A DNA stretch of 46,264 nt, taken from an uncultured Bacteroidota bacterium. GTDB taxonomy: Bacteria > Bacteroidota > Bacteroidia > Chitinophagales > Chitinophagaceae. The notes under the pieces were generated by a model. The model was not told the origin of the DNA. It was given only the letters and a program-made list of their open reading frames with translations, and did not search any database. The stretch lies in contig CAIJLK010000050.1 of NCBI GenBank assembly GCA_903821465.1, positions 1-46,264 on the forward strand, in the 5' to 3' direction. Of this stretch, positions 37,550 to 46,264 are shown one piece after another. Position 1 is the stretch's first letter, and each line of letters starts with the position of its first letter. Position numbers and translations under genes: made by a program.

Positions 37550-38584
37550 TTAAATTAAGCCGATTTTTTGAGAATGCAGTATCGCTTCAGCATTATTATT
37601 AAAAAGGCAAACATGAATATTTTTATTAGTAATAGAATCTAATAATTTGCTGGTAGAATGGATAGTACGATGTCGAATTTGCCGGATATAAATCGCATAA
37701 ATATTATTTGGATATTGATTCGCTAAAGCTTTGTATAATTCTGGGTCCCTTTGAGAATTATCACCCAATAGAATAAATTGTTGCGCTGGGAACGAATCCA
37801 TGATTCTTGAAATCCGATGGAATTTTAATTGATGATTCGACTTCCCTGATTTAAATAGCTGAAAAAATCGTTTTAATTTATTCAACATCAAAACCCCTTC
37901 AGGTAATTCATTGTGCAGAAAGAATTCAGTTAGGTATTCATATAAGTTCCATTCGCTGCTAGATACATAAAAGAAAGGATTGGGGAGATGTGAATCAGTA
38001 TGTGCAAGAGATAATAATTGGTAATGTTTTACCACATCGTTAAATGGCTTTCGACTCCTCGGATTTCTAATAAATAGCAGTCTCAACTTTTTTAAACTAG
38101 AGGAAGAATGTGAAATTAACAAAGTATCGTCGATATCAGAAATGAATGCATATTGGGTGGAATTGGGTATAAATACCTTTCCAGTTGCCTTTGTTAATAT
38201 TTCACGATTATTAGAAAGTAAATATACATCTATAGAATGCCAGCCGGCTTTTACTTCATCGCTTGATTGCCATTCAAATTTAAAAAAACCGTCTTCCTGA
38301 GAAATCGCAAAAAATTTCTGTTCGCCCCAATGCATTTCCAATAAATACCCTGATCTGGGTTTTACCATAAACAAGCGTAAAAGATGTAGTGCATTTATAA
38401 ATGGATTATTGCTATACCTATTTTCAATTGTATGGTTCCCGCGCAAAACATGACCATAGAGTATAATATTGTTTTTATGCCCATATCCATTGTATACCTT
38501 TACAGAAGAATAAGAATCTTTCAAGTTACTGGTATGCTTTGTTTTCTTGAGCAATTTACGTATAACTATGAATGAAATAATCAA
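37550..38584 (-). CDS. APP1-family phosphatase domain protein (DUF2183, phosphatidate phosphatase-like)
   Basis: HAD-like DxDxT motif AFISDIDDTLLISHSSS; FYVSSSEWNLYEYLTEF; FILLGDNSQRDPELYKALA. Confidence 0.85.
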   Translation of the reverse strand: MIISFIVIRKLLKKTKHTSNLKDSYSSVKVYNGYGHKNNIILYGHVLRGNHTIENRYSNNPFINALHLLRLFMVKPRSGYLLEMHWGEQKFFAISQEDGFFKFEWQSSDEVKAGWHSIDVYLLSNNREILTKATGKVFIPNSTQYAFISDIDDTLLISHSSSSLKKLRLLFIRNPRSRKPFNDVVKHYQLLSLAHTDSHLPNPFFYVSSSEWNLYEYLTEFFLHNELPEGVLMLNKLKRFFQLFKSGKSNHQLKFHRISRIMDSFPAQQFILLGDNSQRDPELYKALANQYPNNIYAIYIRQIRHRTIHSTSKLLDSITNKNIHVCLFNNNAEAILHSQKIGLI

Positions 38585-39452
38585 TCAACATTTGCTATTT
38601 GTTATTAATCCTTGTTCAGGTGTAGGCTGTATAAATTGGGAAGAAAGGATTCTTGCTTATTTAGCACCGTTTCAACATCAATTAACGTTTTTTAATCTTA
38701 CCAAAAATACACAGCACAATAACTTATTAGAAGAGATCACCAAACTGCAGCCAAACATTGTAATTGCAGTAGGTGGCGATGGAACCATTCGATTTGTAGC
38801 TACTTGTTTGCTTAATATAAATATTCCCTTAGGAATTATTCCAGCGGGTTCGGCAAATGGTTTAGCAATGGAACTAGGAATGACAAATGATTTAGCACAT
38901 TCACTTGATACCATTCTTACTGGTTTCAAAAAAACAATTCATGCAATCGAGATCAATCATCAAATATGCATACACTTAAGTGATATCGGATTAAATGCGC
39001 ATGCCATAAGAAAATTTGAGATGCAACAAAATCGAGGCTTTTGGGGTTACTTCCTAGCCTCCTTAAAAGTATTATGGAATACCCCAAAAATTAAAGCTTC
39101 ATTAGAATTCAATAATCAAGTAGTTAATACAAAAGCAGAATTGATCGTAATTGCCAATTGCACGATGTACGGAACTGGTGCTATTATAAATCCAATCGGG
39201 GTTTTAAATGATACAAAATTTGAAATTGTAGTTGTTAAAATAATTTCTCTTTTTGAAATATTTAAAATGGTTTTTTCACACGCCAAATTTGATCCTGATA
39301 AAACAGTTGTATACCAAACTTCAAAAATATTAATCAAAACAAATAAGAAAGCTCACTTTCAAATGGATGGCGAATATCTTGGGAAAGTGAACCAAATTAA
39401 TGCAACCATTATTTCCAAAGCTATTTCAGTAATTGTGCCTGTACAAAAATAA
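38568..39452 (+). CDS. Diacylglycerol/lipid kinase family protein (YegS/BmrU-like)
   Basis: LLFVINPCSGVG, NIVIAVGGDGTIRFVATCL, LGIIPAGSANGLAMELGM. ORF opens at 38547; Met at 38568 is the likely start. Confidence 0.88.
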   Translation: MNEIINQHLLFVINPCSGVGCINWEERILAYLAPFQHQLTFFNLTKNTQHNNLLEEITKLQPNIVIAVGGDGTIRFVATCLLNINIPLGIIPAGSANGLAMELGMTNDLAHSLDTILTGFKKTIHAIEINHQICIHLSDIGLNAHAIRKFEMQQNRGFWGYFLASLKVLWNTPKIKASLEFNNQVVNTKAELIVIANCTMYGTGAIINPIGVLNDTKFEIVVVKIISLFEIFKMVFSHAKFDPDKTVVYQTSKILIKTNKKAHFQMDGEYLGKVNQINATIISKAISVIVPVQK

Positions 39453-39474
39453 TAAAGAAAATAAATAGCAATCG

Positions 39475-40131
39475 TTATTGCCTCATTTTAGTTTCCTTCC
39501 CTTTTTTCCAGTCTATCCATAGTATTATCACACTGATGATTGTGGCAAAATAGCACCAAATAGAAATGATATAATCCGCATAAAATACTTTTGCAACTAT
39601 ATATGAGACAATTAAGACAAAACCTATCCACCACGCTTTTTTTAAAGTGGAAAGAAATGGAGGAATCACCGCAGTTAAAATATAAACTATATTGGTAATT
39701 GATTTAAAAGAGTCTGTTGTATCTATCGTATACATCACATGATTACCGATCACTTTAGCATCCGCCGTAAAGTAATACAGGGAATATGCTAGGATTGAAG
39801 AAAGTGAAATACTGACATAAAATATAATCCGCAATATCTTTTTTCGATTTTTATTTTTCTCTAAAAGAAACATAGAAAATGAAATACATATGGGCCAAGT
39901 AACTTCTGCAAAAAATAAAAATAAATACATACTTGGTGTCTTCCATGAGGCAAAGCCTTCCTTAGTGAGAGATAACCATACCCAACCTTCCGAGAATTGT
40001 TGCATTGAAAAAATAAAAGGAATAATTGCCAATACTTTAAGGGAAGGGGCCTTCGCCTTAATAATAGATATTGTGCCAATACTGGCAAGCATTATACTTG
40101 CTCCAAAACTTGCAGTTGCCGAGAAACACAT
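39475..40131 (-). CDS. DUF6629-like polytopic membrane protein
   Basis: MCFSATASFGASIMLASIGTISIIKAK...FIFSMQQFSEGWVWLSL; multiple TM helices. Confidence 0.65.
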   Translation of the reverse strand: MCFSATASFGASIMLASIGTISIIKAKAPSLKVLAIIPFIFSMQQFSEGWVWLSLTKEGFASWKTPSMYLFLFFAEVTWPICISFSMFLLEKNKNRKKILRIIFYVSISLSSILAYSLYYFTADAKVIGNHVMYTIDTTDSFKSITNIVYILTAVIPPFLSTLKKAWWIGFVLIVSYIVAKVFYADYIISIWCYFATIISVIILWIDWKKGKETKMRQ

Positions 40132-40140
40132 AAAAGCGAT

Positions 40141-40650
40141 TTATAGTTGTTCTGTTATTTGGAGTTTAGATAAATCAAAACCTTTCGATTCAAGTCTTGA
40201 AATTATCTGCTTATAAACCTTATCGTTCATTTTTGGTGTTCTTGAGAGTACCCATAAATATTTTTTGTTGGGATGGCTAACCACAGCATAACTGTAATCA
40301 TCTGCTAAATCAATGATCCAATATTTAGCTTTGAATGGCCAAAAGAATTGCACTTTTAGTTTGGCATTACCAGAACCCTCTTCCACAAAAGCTTTCCCTT
40401 TGATGTAGGATTGTTTACCATTAACACTGTCTCTGTTGCACCTGTTTTCAACAATTACATATCCTTTCTCGCTTACAGTGTATTCGGCTGTTGTGCAATG
40501 ACAACCTTTTTGAAAATATTGAGGGTATGAAGCAATTTCATACCACTTTCCTGCATACTTATTTAAATCTACTCTTGAAACAGTTTGCAGTGTTTGTGCT
40601 TGATTATATGTAGTCATAAGCAGGAATAGTATGATTAATGAAATCCTCAT
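40141..40650 (-). CDS. Lipocalin family protein (Blc-like)
   Basis: Signal peptide; VDLNKYAGKWYEIASYPQYFQKGCHCTTAEYTV (GxW lipocalin motif); YWIIDLADDYSYAVVSHPNKKYLWVLSRTPKM. Confidence 0.93.
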   Translation of the reverse strand: MRISLIILFLLMTTYNQAQTLQTVSRVDLNKYAGKWYEIASYPQYFQKGCHCTTAEYTVSEKGYVIVENRCNRDSVNGKQSYIKGKAFVEEGSGNAKLKVQFFWPFKAKYWIIDLADDYSYAVVSHPNKKYLWVLSRTPKMNDKVYKQIISRLESKGFDLSKLQITEQL

Positions 40651-40828
40651 AAAAAATCTATTTATTGTATAAAATTAGATTGCATCCTTAAAAACAAATT
40701 AGATAATAATATTAAAGACTTACATCTTTTACATATTAGAAGCAATAAATGTTTCCAATTCCTTTTCAAACACCAAACTTTTTATATATATTTAAAAACA
40801 ACTATCTGCAAACCCACAACCCAAAACT

Positions 40829-41716
40829 ATGCAACTAACTATTACTGGTCTTTCCAAGACATATCCCAATGGTGTTCAGGCTTTAAAAGGAGTTGACCTT
40901 ACAATTCAGCAAGGTCTTTTCGGATTACTGGGCCCAAATGGCGCCGGTAAATCATCCTTAATGAGAACCATTGCTACTTTGCAGGAAGCAGATAGCGGTA
41001 GTATTTTTTTGGATGATCTTGATGTGCTGAAAGAAAAATCGCAAGTAAGAAAAATATTGGGGTACCTACCTCAGGAGTTTGGCGTATATCCAAAGATTAC
41101 GCCTGATGTATTACTGGATCATATTGCCCGGTTAAAGGGCGTAGCCAATGGAAAAGAAAGAAAAGAACTTGTTGGAGCATTGCTTAACAGGGTAAACTTA
41201 TATAACGATCGTAAGAAAAATTTAGGCACTTTTTCAGGTGGAATGAAACAACGTTTTGGGATTGCACAAGCGCTGATTGCTTCACCGAAACTGATCATTG
41301 TTGATGAACCAACAGCCGGTCTGGACCCTGCTGAACGTAACCGATTTTATAATTTGTTAAGTGAACTCGGTGAAAATACAATCGTGATCTTGTCCACCCA
41401 TATTGTTGAGGACGTACGCACACTCTGCAGCGACTTTGCAATCATTTGTCAGGGTGAAGTATTGCGGCACGATCAGCCAGACGAAGCCGTTAATGATCTT
41501 AATGGTAATATTTACAGTAAAGTCATTACTAAAACATCGATTGAAGATTATAGAAGTAAGTACCAAGTGATTTCTGTTCAAATCAAAGGTGGTAACCTTA
41601 CCATCCGAATTTTTGCCGAAAGCGATCCGGGAGATGGATTCATTGCACAACCAGCCATTCTGGAAGATGTGTATTTCCACCAGATCTCTGGCAAAATGAA
41701 TGTGATCACTTTGTAA
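40829..41716 (+). CDS. ABC transporter ATP-binding protein
   Basis: Walker A GPNGAGKSSL, signature FSGGMKQRFGIAQAL, Walker B LIIVDEPTAGLDP, H-loop STHIVEDV. Confidence 0.96.
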   Translation: MQLTITGLSKTYPNGVQALKGVDLTIQQGLFGLLGPNGAGKSSLMRTIATLQEADSGSIFLDDLDVLKEKSQVRKILGYLPQEFGVYPKITPDVLLDHIARLKGVANGKERKELVGALLNRVNLYNDRKKNLGTFSGGMKQRFGIAQALIASPKLIIVDEPTAGLDPAERNRFYNLLSELGENTIVILSTHIVEDVRTLCSDFAIICQGEVLRHDQPDEAVNDLNGNIYSKVITKTSIEDYRSKYQVISVQIKGGNLTIRIFAESDPGDGFIAQPAILEDVYFHQISGKMNVITL

Positions 41717-41740
41717 TTATTACCCACTAAATCTTCTATT

Positions 41741-44700
41741 ATGTTTATTGAAATATTTTTATTCGAGATCAGGTACCGGATCAAGCGACCGGCTACATGG
41801 ATTTACTTTTTTGTTTTCCTACTCTTCGGTTTTCTATCAATTGCAACAGGATCATCACCAGCATCAGAGAAAGTGATGCACAATTCTCCTTGGGTGTTAG
41901 CTGAAGCAAACGTTTTGTTCAGCATGCTGGGCATGCTTATTTGTTCTGCTGTAATGGGCGTTCCATTATACAGAGATATTGAGCACAGTACACGTAATTA
42001 TTTCTTTTCATTCCCGATCACTAAGGCAGGATATTTCTGGGGCCGCTTTTTTGGCTCCTTTGTTTTTGTACTCTTGATCGGTACTGGCTTTAGTTGGGGG
42101 GCATTATTGGGAGCCAATGTAGGTCCGGCTTTGGGATGGGTAGTGCCAGAACGTATTGGGCATTATGGCCTCTGGAATTACTTCCAACCGTTTTTTGTTT
42201 TTGCGATTGGCAATCTTTTTCTTTCATCCACCATTTTTTTCGCGCTGGTTTCCATAACAAGAAATGTAAAAGTTATTTATTCAGCCAGTATCTTCTTATT
42301 TATTGGCTACCTGCTATCGAGTTTTCTAGTATCAGATCTTGAAAAAAGGGAACTGGTAAAATTGCTGGATCCTTTTGCAGTCAACACTTTTCAATTGGAA
42401 ACTAGATTTTTTACACCCGTTGAAAAAAATACATTACTCACTCCGATCACAAGTGTGATAATACTTAATAGGTTAATCTGGCTTGGTGCTGCTACGCTCA
42501 TTATTGCGTATGCTTATTGGCGTTTTAGTTTCCAGAAGTTTTTACAACCGGAAAATGTCAGTAATAGAAAAGCAAATAAATTGGCTAGTGAAGAACCGGT
42601 TTCTTACCAGATCAAACGGGTACAACAAGATTTTACAGGCGGGCATACTTGGTCAATCTGGTGGACGCTTGCAAAACTCGAATTCCTCAATATCATTAAG
42701 GACAACTATTTTAAAGCCATATTGGGTGGTGGTATTGTATTTCTGTTTTTGGACTACTGGATCGGCAATACGTTATACAGTGTGCCAGACAGACCGCTTA
42801 CTGTTTTTCTCATGGATTTTAAAAGTTACAATTACCAAATTTTCATTTTCATTATTCTACTTTTTTATACAGGTGAAGCAGTTCATAGAGAAAAGACTAC
42901 AAGATTTAATATTCTGAATGATGCCTTTCCGGTTTCAAACATTGTTTTCTTTTTATCAAAATTGGTAGGCTTGTTTGCTATTGCTTTTGTATTAACATTT
43001 ATCCCAATCTTAGCCGGTGTTATTGTACAGTTATTGAAAGGATATACGCAGTTTAATTTTCAGGTATATTTTACAGAAATGTATGTGCTTTCCTATCCAT
43101 CTTACATTCAAATGATCTTACTCTGCTTTGCAGTTCATGCAATAATGAATAATAAATTCGGTGGATATGGTGTAGCAATGTTGATATGGATTGGCATGTT
43201 CCTTTTGCGAGCTTATGGAAGAATGGATTATAACCTATTCTTTTATTTCTATACCCCGGATTACATGTGGTCAGACATGAATGGTATCGGTCATTTTTTA
43301 ACACCTATATGTTGGTTTAATTTTTACTGGCTAATGCTAGGCTCTTTGTTAGTTACGATATCATTTTTATTTTATCAACGGGGAATTGTTGGTGGAATGA
43401 AGGAAAGATGGCGTGTAGCCCTTGAAAGATTTGGCATATGGCCAAAATTATTAATCACGGTTTTCTTTCTCGCATGGCTTGCTAGTGGTGCTTATATCTA
43501 TTATAATGTTAGTTACTTGAATAATTATTATACGGCAACTGAAGGACGAACCCATACTGCGTTGTATGAAAAAAAGTTAAAACAATACGAGAATCTGGTG
43601 CAACCGAAAGTAACTGCTGTTTTTGTTAAAGCTGATATTTTCCCGGATGAAAGAAAGGTGCTAATCAATGCTAGGATGCTGATTAAAAATAAATCAGTCG
43701 ACCCTATAAAAGAACTGCACTTGAATGCTGAACAGAATCTTACATATGATATTTTGTTCAACGGCAAGGCATTGACCTATACAAGTCCGGTAACTTATCC
43801 TTATTCAAAATTTACTTTCTTTAAAAAAGGGCAGGATACACTTAATTACAGAATTTACAAGTTGCCATCTACACTTAATCCTGGAGATTCAGCAGTGATA
43901 ATAGTGAATTCAAGAATCGAAAACAAAGGGTTTGCTAATAGTGGATTAAGTAGGGAAATAGTAAAGAACGGAACATTTTATAGTGGTGGGATTCCGTCTT
44001 TTGGATATAATCATTCATCTGAAATGGAAAGTGATGAGTATAGAAAAAAGAATGGACTACCTGTAAAGAACGACGATTTACCATTACAGGGCGACCCAAA
44101 AGGTGTAAGTCAGCTTTTATTCAACGATGACGCAGACCTAGTGCATTTTGAAGCCATTATTAGTACAACAAAAGATCAGATTGCCATCGCTCCTGGTTAT
44201 TTACAAAAAACCTGGGAGGAAAAAGGAAGAAAGTATTTCTCCTATGTCCAGGATACACCTGTACAGTTATTCTTTAGTATTGTTTCTGCTAAGTATGAAT
44301 TACTGAAGGATGCAGTAACGATTAGTGATGGAAGAAAGATCAATATTGAAGTGTATTATGATAAGCAACATCCATTTAATCTTAATAGGTTTGTTTCTGC
44401 TTATAAAGATGGACTAGAATATTTCTCAAAAGCATATGGCCCATTTCAATTTAAGCAGATGCGTGTGCTCGAATTTCCACGTTATGCAGGCTTCGCGCAA
44501 AGTTTTCCAAATACAGTTCCATTCAGTGAATCTTTTGGATGGGTAGCAGATTTTAAAAAACCGGATGATTTTGATTATATCTATTTTGTTACAGCTCATG
44601 AATTAGCACACCAATGGTGGGGTCATCAGATCACTCCTAACGCAACAAGGGGTAGTAATATCATTTCAGAAGCATTAGCTGAGTATACGGCACTTCTTCT

Positions 44701-45391
44701 AACAGAGCGTAAATATGGCAGAGATAATATGAAACGCTTTTTGAAAGATGAATTAGATAGATACTTAACCGGCCGAGCGAATGAATCAAAAAAAGAAAAT
44801 ACATTCCTCAACAGTAATCGTCCTTATTCATGGTACTACAAAGGCAGCCTTGTAATGTATGGATTAAGAGATTTGATTGGCGATACAGCAGTCAATACTG
44901 CATTACACGAATTCCGTGATAGCTTTGCTTTAAAAGAAAATCCGCCATTCCCTGGAAGCAATGATTTATATACATTCCTGAAAAAACATACCCCAGATTC
45001 TGTTCGATATTATTTAAAAGATACTTGGGAAATGATCACTTTGTACGAGAACAAATTTATCAAAGCCTCTGCAAAGTCAGCCGGTAAAGATGCATACGAC
45101 GTTACCCTTGAAGTATCTACTAATAAATTATATGCAGATAGCTCAGGAAAAGAAAGTATCGCTCCAATGAAGGACTATATTGATATTGCAATTTTTGGAG
45201 AAGAAACCAAAGACAAAGAGGGCAGAAAAAAAGTAAATCCTATTTACATTCAAAAGTACAAATTGGCTGCTGGAAAACAGACATTCACAATTCATGTAAA
45301 AGGTAAACCCATCAAGGCTGGAATTGATCCTTATAATAAATTGATAGATCGAATTCCGGATGATAATGTGGGTGATGTGGATCTTAAGTAG
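41741..45391 (+). CDS. ABC transporter permease fused to M1-family zinc metallopeptidase domain
   Basis: About 590 N-terminal residues with multiple ABC-2-type TM helices; C-terminal M1 peptidase with TAHELAHQWWGHQ and downstream ISEALAEYTALL. Confidence 0.93.
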   Translation: MFIEIFLFEIRYRIKRPATWIYFFVFLLFGFLSIATGSSPASEKVMHNSPWVLAEANVLFSMLGMLICSAVMGVPLYRDIEHSTRNYFFSFPITKAGYFWGRFFGSFVFVLLIGTGFSWGALLGANVGPALGWVVPERIGHYGLWNYFQPFFVFAIGNLFLSSTIFFALVSITRNVKVIYSASIFLFIGYLLSSFLVSDLEKRELVKLLDPFAVNTFQLETRFFTPVEKNTLLTPITSVIILNRLIWLGAATLIIAYAYWRFSFQKFLQPENVSNRKANKLASEEPVSYQIKRVQQDFTGGHTWSIWWTLAKLEFLNIIKDNYFKAILGGGIVFLFLDYWIGNTLYSVPDRPLTVFLMDFKSYNYQIFIFIILLFYTGEAVHREKTTRFNILNDAFPVSNIVFFLSKLVGLFAIAFVLTFIPILAGVIVQLLKGYTQFNFQVYFTEMYVLSYPSYIQMILLCFAVHAIMNNKFGGYGVAMLIWIGMFLLRAYGRMDYNLFFYFYTPDYMWSDMNGIGHFLTPICWFNFYWLMLGSLLVTISFLFYQRGIVGGMKERWRVALERFGIWPKLLITVFFLAWLASGAYIYYNVSYLNNYYTATEGRTHTALYEKKLKQYENLVQPKVTAVFVKADIFPDERKVLINARMLIKNKSVDPIKELHLNAEQNLTYDILFNGKALTYTSPVTYPYSKFTFFKKGQDTLNYRIYKLPSTLNPGDSAVIIVNSRIENKGFANSGLSREIVKNGTFYSGGIPSFGYNHSSEMESDEYRKKNGLPVKNDDLPLQGDPKGVSQLLFNDDADLVHFEAIISTTKDQIAIAPGYLQKTWEEKGRKYFSYVQDTPVQLFFSIVSAKYELLKDAVTISDGRKINIEVYYDKQHPFNLNRFVSAYKDGLEYFSKAYGPFQFKQMRVLEFPRYAGFAQSFPNTVPFSESFGWVADFKKPDDFDYIYFVTAHELAHQWWGHQITPNATRGSNIISEALAEYTALLLTERKYGRDNMKRFLKDELDRYLTGRANESKKENTFLNSNRPYSWYYKGSLVMYGLRDLIGDTAVNTALHEFRDSFALKENPPFPGSNDLYTFLKKHTPDSVRYYLKDTWEMITLYENKFIKASAKSAGKDAYDVTLEVSTNKLYADSSGKESIAPMKDYIDIAIFGEETKDKEGRKKVNPIYIQKYKLAAGKQTFTIHVKGKPIKAGIDPYNKLIDRIPDDNVGDVDLK

Positions 45392-45408
45392 ACGGACTTT
45401 CTATAGAA

Positions 45409-45440
45409 AAAAAATAAGCGACCAAAATCGCTTATTTTTT
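45409..45440. terminator. Bidirectional intrinsic terminator
   Basis: aaaaaataagcga-ccaaaa-tcgcttatttttt, 13-bp perfect stem with A/T tracts, between the convergent ABC-peptidase and MFS genes. Confidence 0.85.
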
Positions 45441-45504
45441 CGTGTTTGCCCTATTTTGAATTGTATACTTCTTAATTTTATTCATTTCTTTATAACAGAG
45501 GTTT

Positions 45505-46264
45505 TTATACTTCTTTAATCATATCTCTCCGTATCGTCGTTGCTGCCATAAAAAAGAAAAATGCTCCAAGGATATTTGCACTCAAAGCAGAAAACAAAGC
45601 CCAACGGAGGGATTCTGCACCCATCGATGGCTTTAAAAAATCGCTTACCATTCCGGTAATCAGAGGTCCGCAACCAAGACCAAGAATATTGAGAATAAAA
45701 AATAAAATTGCCGATGCCATAGCTCGCATTCTTAACTTAACAAGGCCATGGGTAAGGGCAATACAAGGGGCTAAAAAAACAGACAGTAAAAAAGCTGGAA
45801 TGGCAATACACATCAGGGCAACTTTGGTATTCGGAACAAAATAAACAGTTAATGAAAAGGGTATTGCAATAAGTAGTGCTCTGCAGGCATCCAGAGATAC
45901 CAGCGTTTGTCTTTCTTCCCCATTTTATCTGAGATGTAGCCACCCAGAAAATATCCTAGGCCACTACCAATTCCAATAGATAAAGAAAGCCAATATCCTA
46001 TCTCATTACTTTTCATACCATGTAATCTTGACAAAAATGAAGGTATCCATGATGTTGTTGCATAGCTGGCATACGCAGCCATCCCCGTGCCTAAGGCCAG
46101 GTAGCGAAAAGATTTGCTCCCCCAAAGCGTTAAAATCACCTCCTTTATAGAATTATTTTCATCCTTACCTATCTTATTTTCAGAAAGCCCACGTAAAGGC
46201 TCTTTCACGGTAAAGTAAAGTATCAATGAATAAATAATTCCGGGAAACCCTACCACAAAAAAAG
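45505..46264 (-). pseudogene. MFS transporter, 5' end beyond the window, apparently frameshifted
   Basis: MFS-like sequence is split over two frames: 45849..46256 (TSWIPSFLSRLHGMKSNEIGYWLSLSIGIGSGLGYFLGGYISDKMGKKDKRWYLWMPA) continues in another frame as ALLIAIPFSLTVYFVPNTKVALMCIAIPAFLLSVFLAP. The break is at about 45875-45885. Confidence 0.7.

Noticed and set aside
41906-41917. GCAAACGTTTTG, resembling the LacI/PurR-type operator
   Set aside because: Inside the permease coding sequence, not a complete palindrome, and likely chance.
1-46264. Prophage, transposon, CRISPR-Cas, toxin-antitoxin, restriction or other defence island
   Set aside because: No transposase, integrase, terminase, Cas, nuclease or toxin signatures seen; the XRE gene pairs with DUF2975, not a toxin.

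Overview
The window is a 46 kb chromosomal segment from an AT-rich Bacteroidota genome, probably Chitinophagaceae-like judging from gene families. I see no rRNA, tRNA, CRISPR array, transposase or phage module. From left to right it contains: (i) a SusC/SusD pair with two tandem VCBS/FG-GAP (ASPIC/UnbV-type) secreted proteins, next to a divergent LacI-family regulator; (ii) a signalling block with a giant multi-PAS/GAF histidine kinase, two paralogous REC-PAS-histidine kinases, a 12-repeat TPR protein and two stand-alone receiver proteins; (iii) a GH5-like glycosidase and a YceI protein; (iv) a TamB / lipoprotein BamA-family (TamL-like) pair; (v) an SDR, an Old Yellow Enzyme, a class A beta-lactamase-like serine hydrolase, a DUF5009 acyltransferase with an esterase, and an XRE/DUF2975 pair; (vi) an APP1 phosphatase head-to-head with a lipid kinase, a lipocalin, and an ABC ATPase with an ABC-permease/M1-peptidase fusion; (vii) a truncated and apparently frameshifted MFS transporter. 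The best candidates for unexplained biology are the signalling block, which has no DNA-binding output; the SusCD-VCBS locus, which has a LacI operator-like palindrome and a hairpin just before the VCBS start codon; the permease-peptidase fusion; and the phosphatase/lipid-kinase pair with overlapping 5' ends. I found no clear evidence of a wholly new defence or mobile system.
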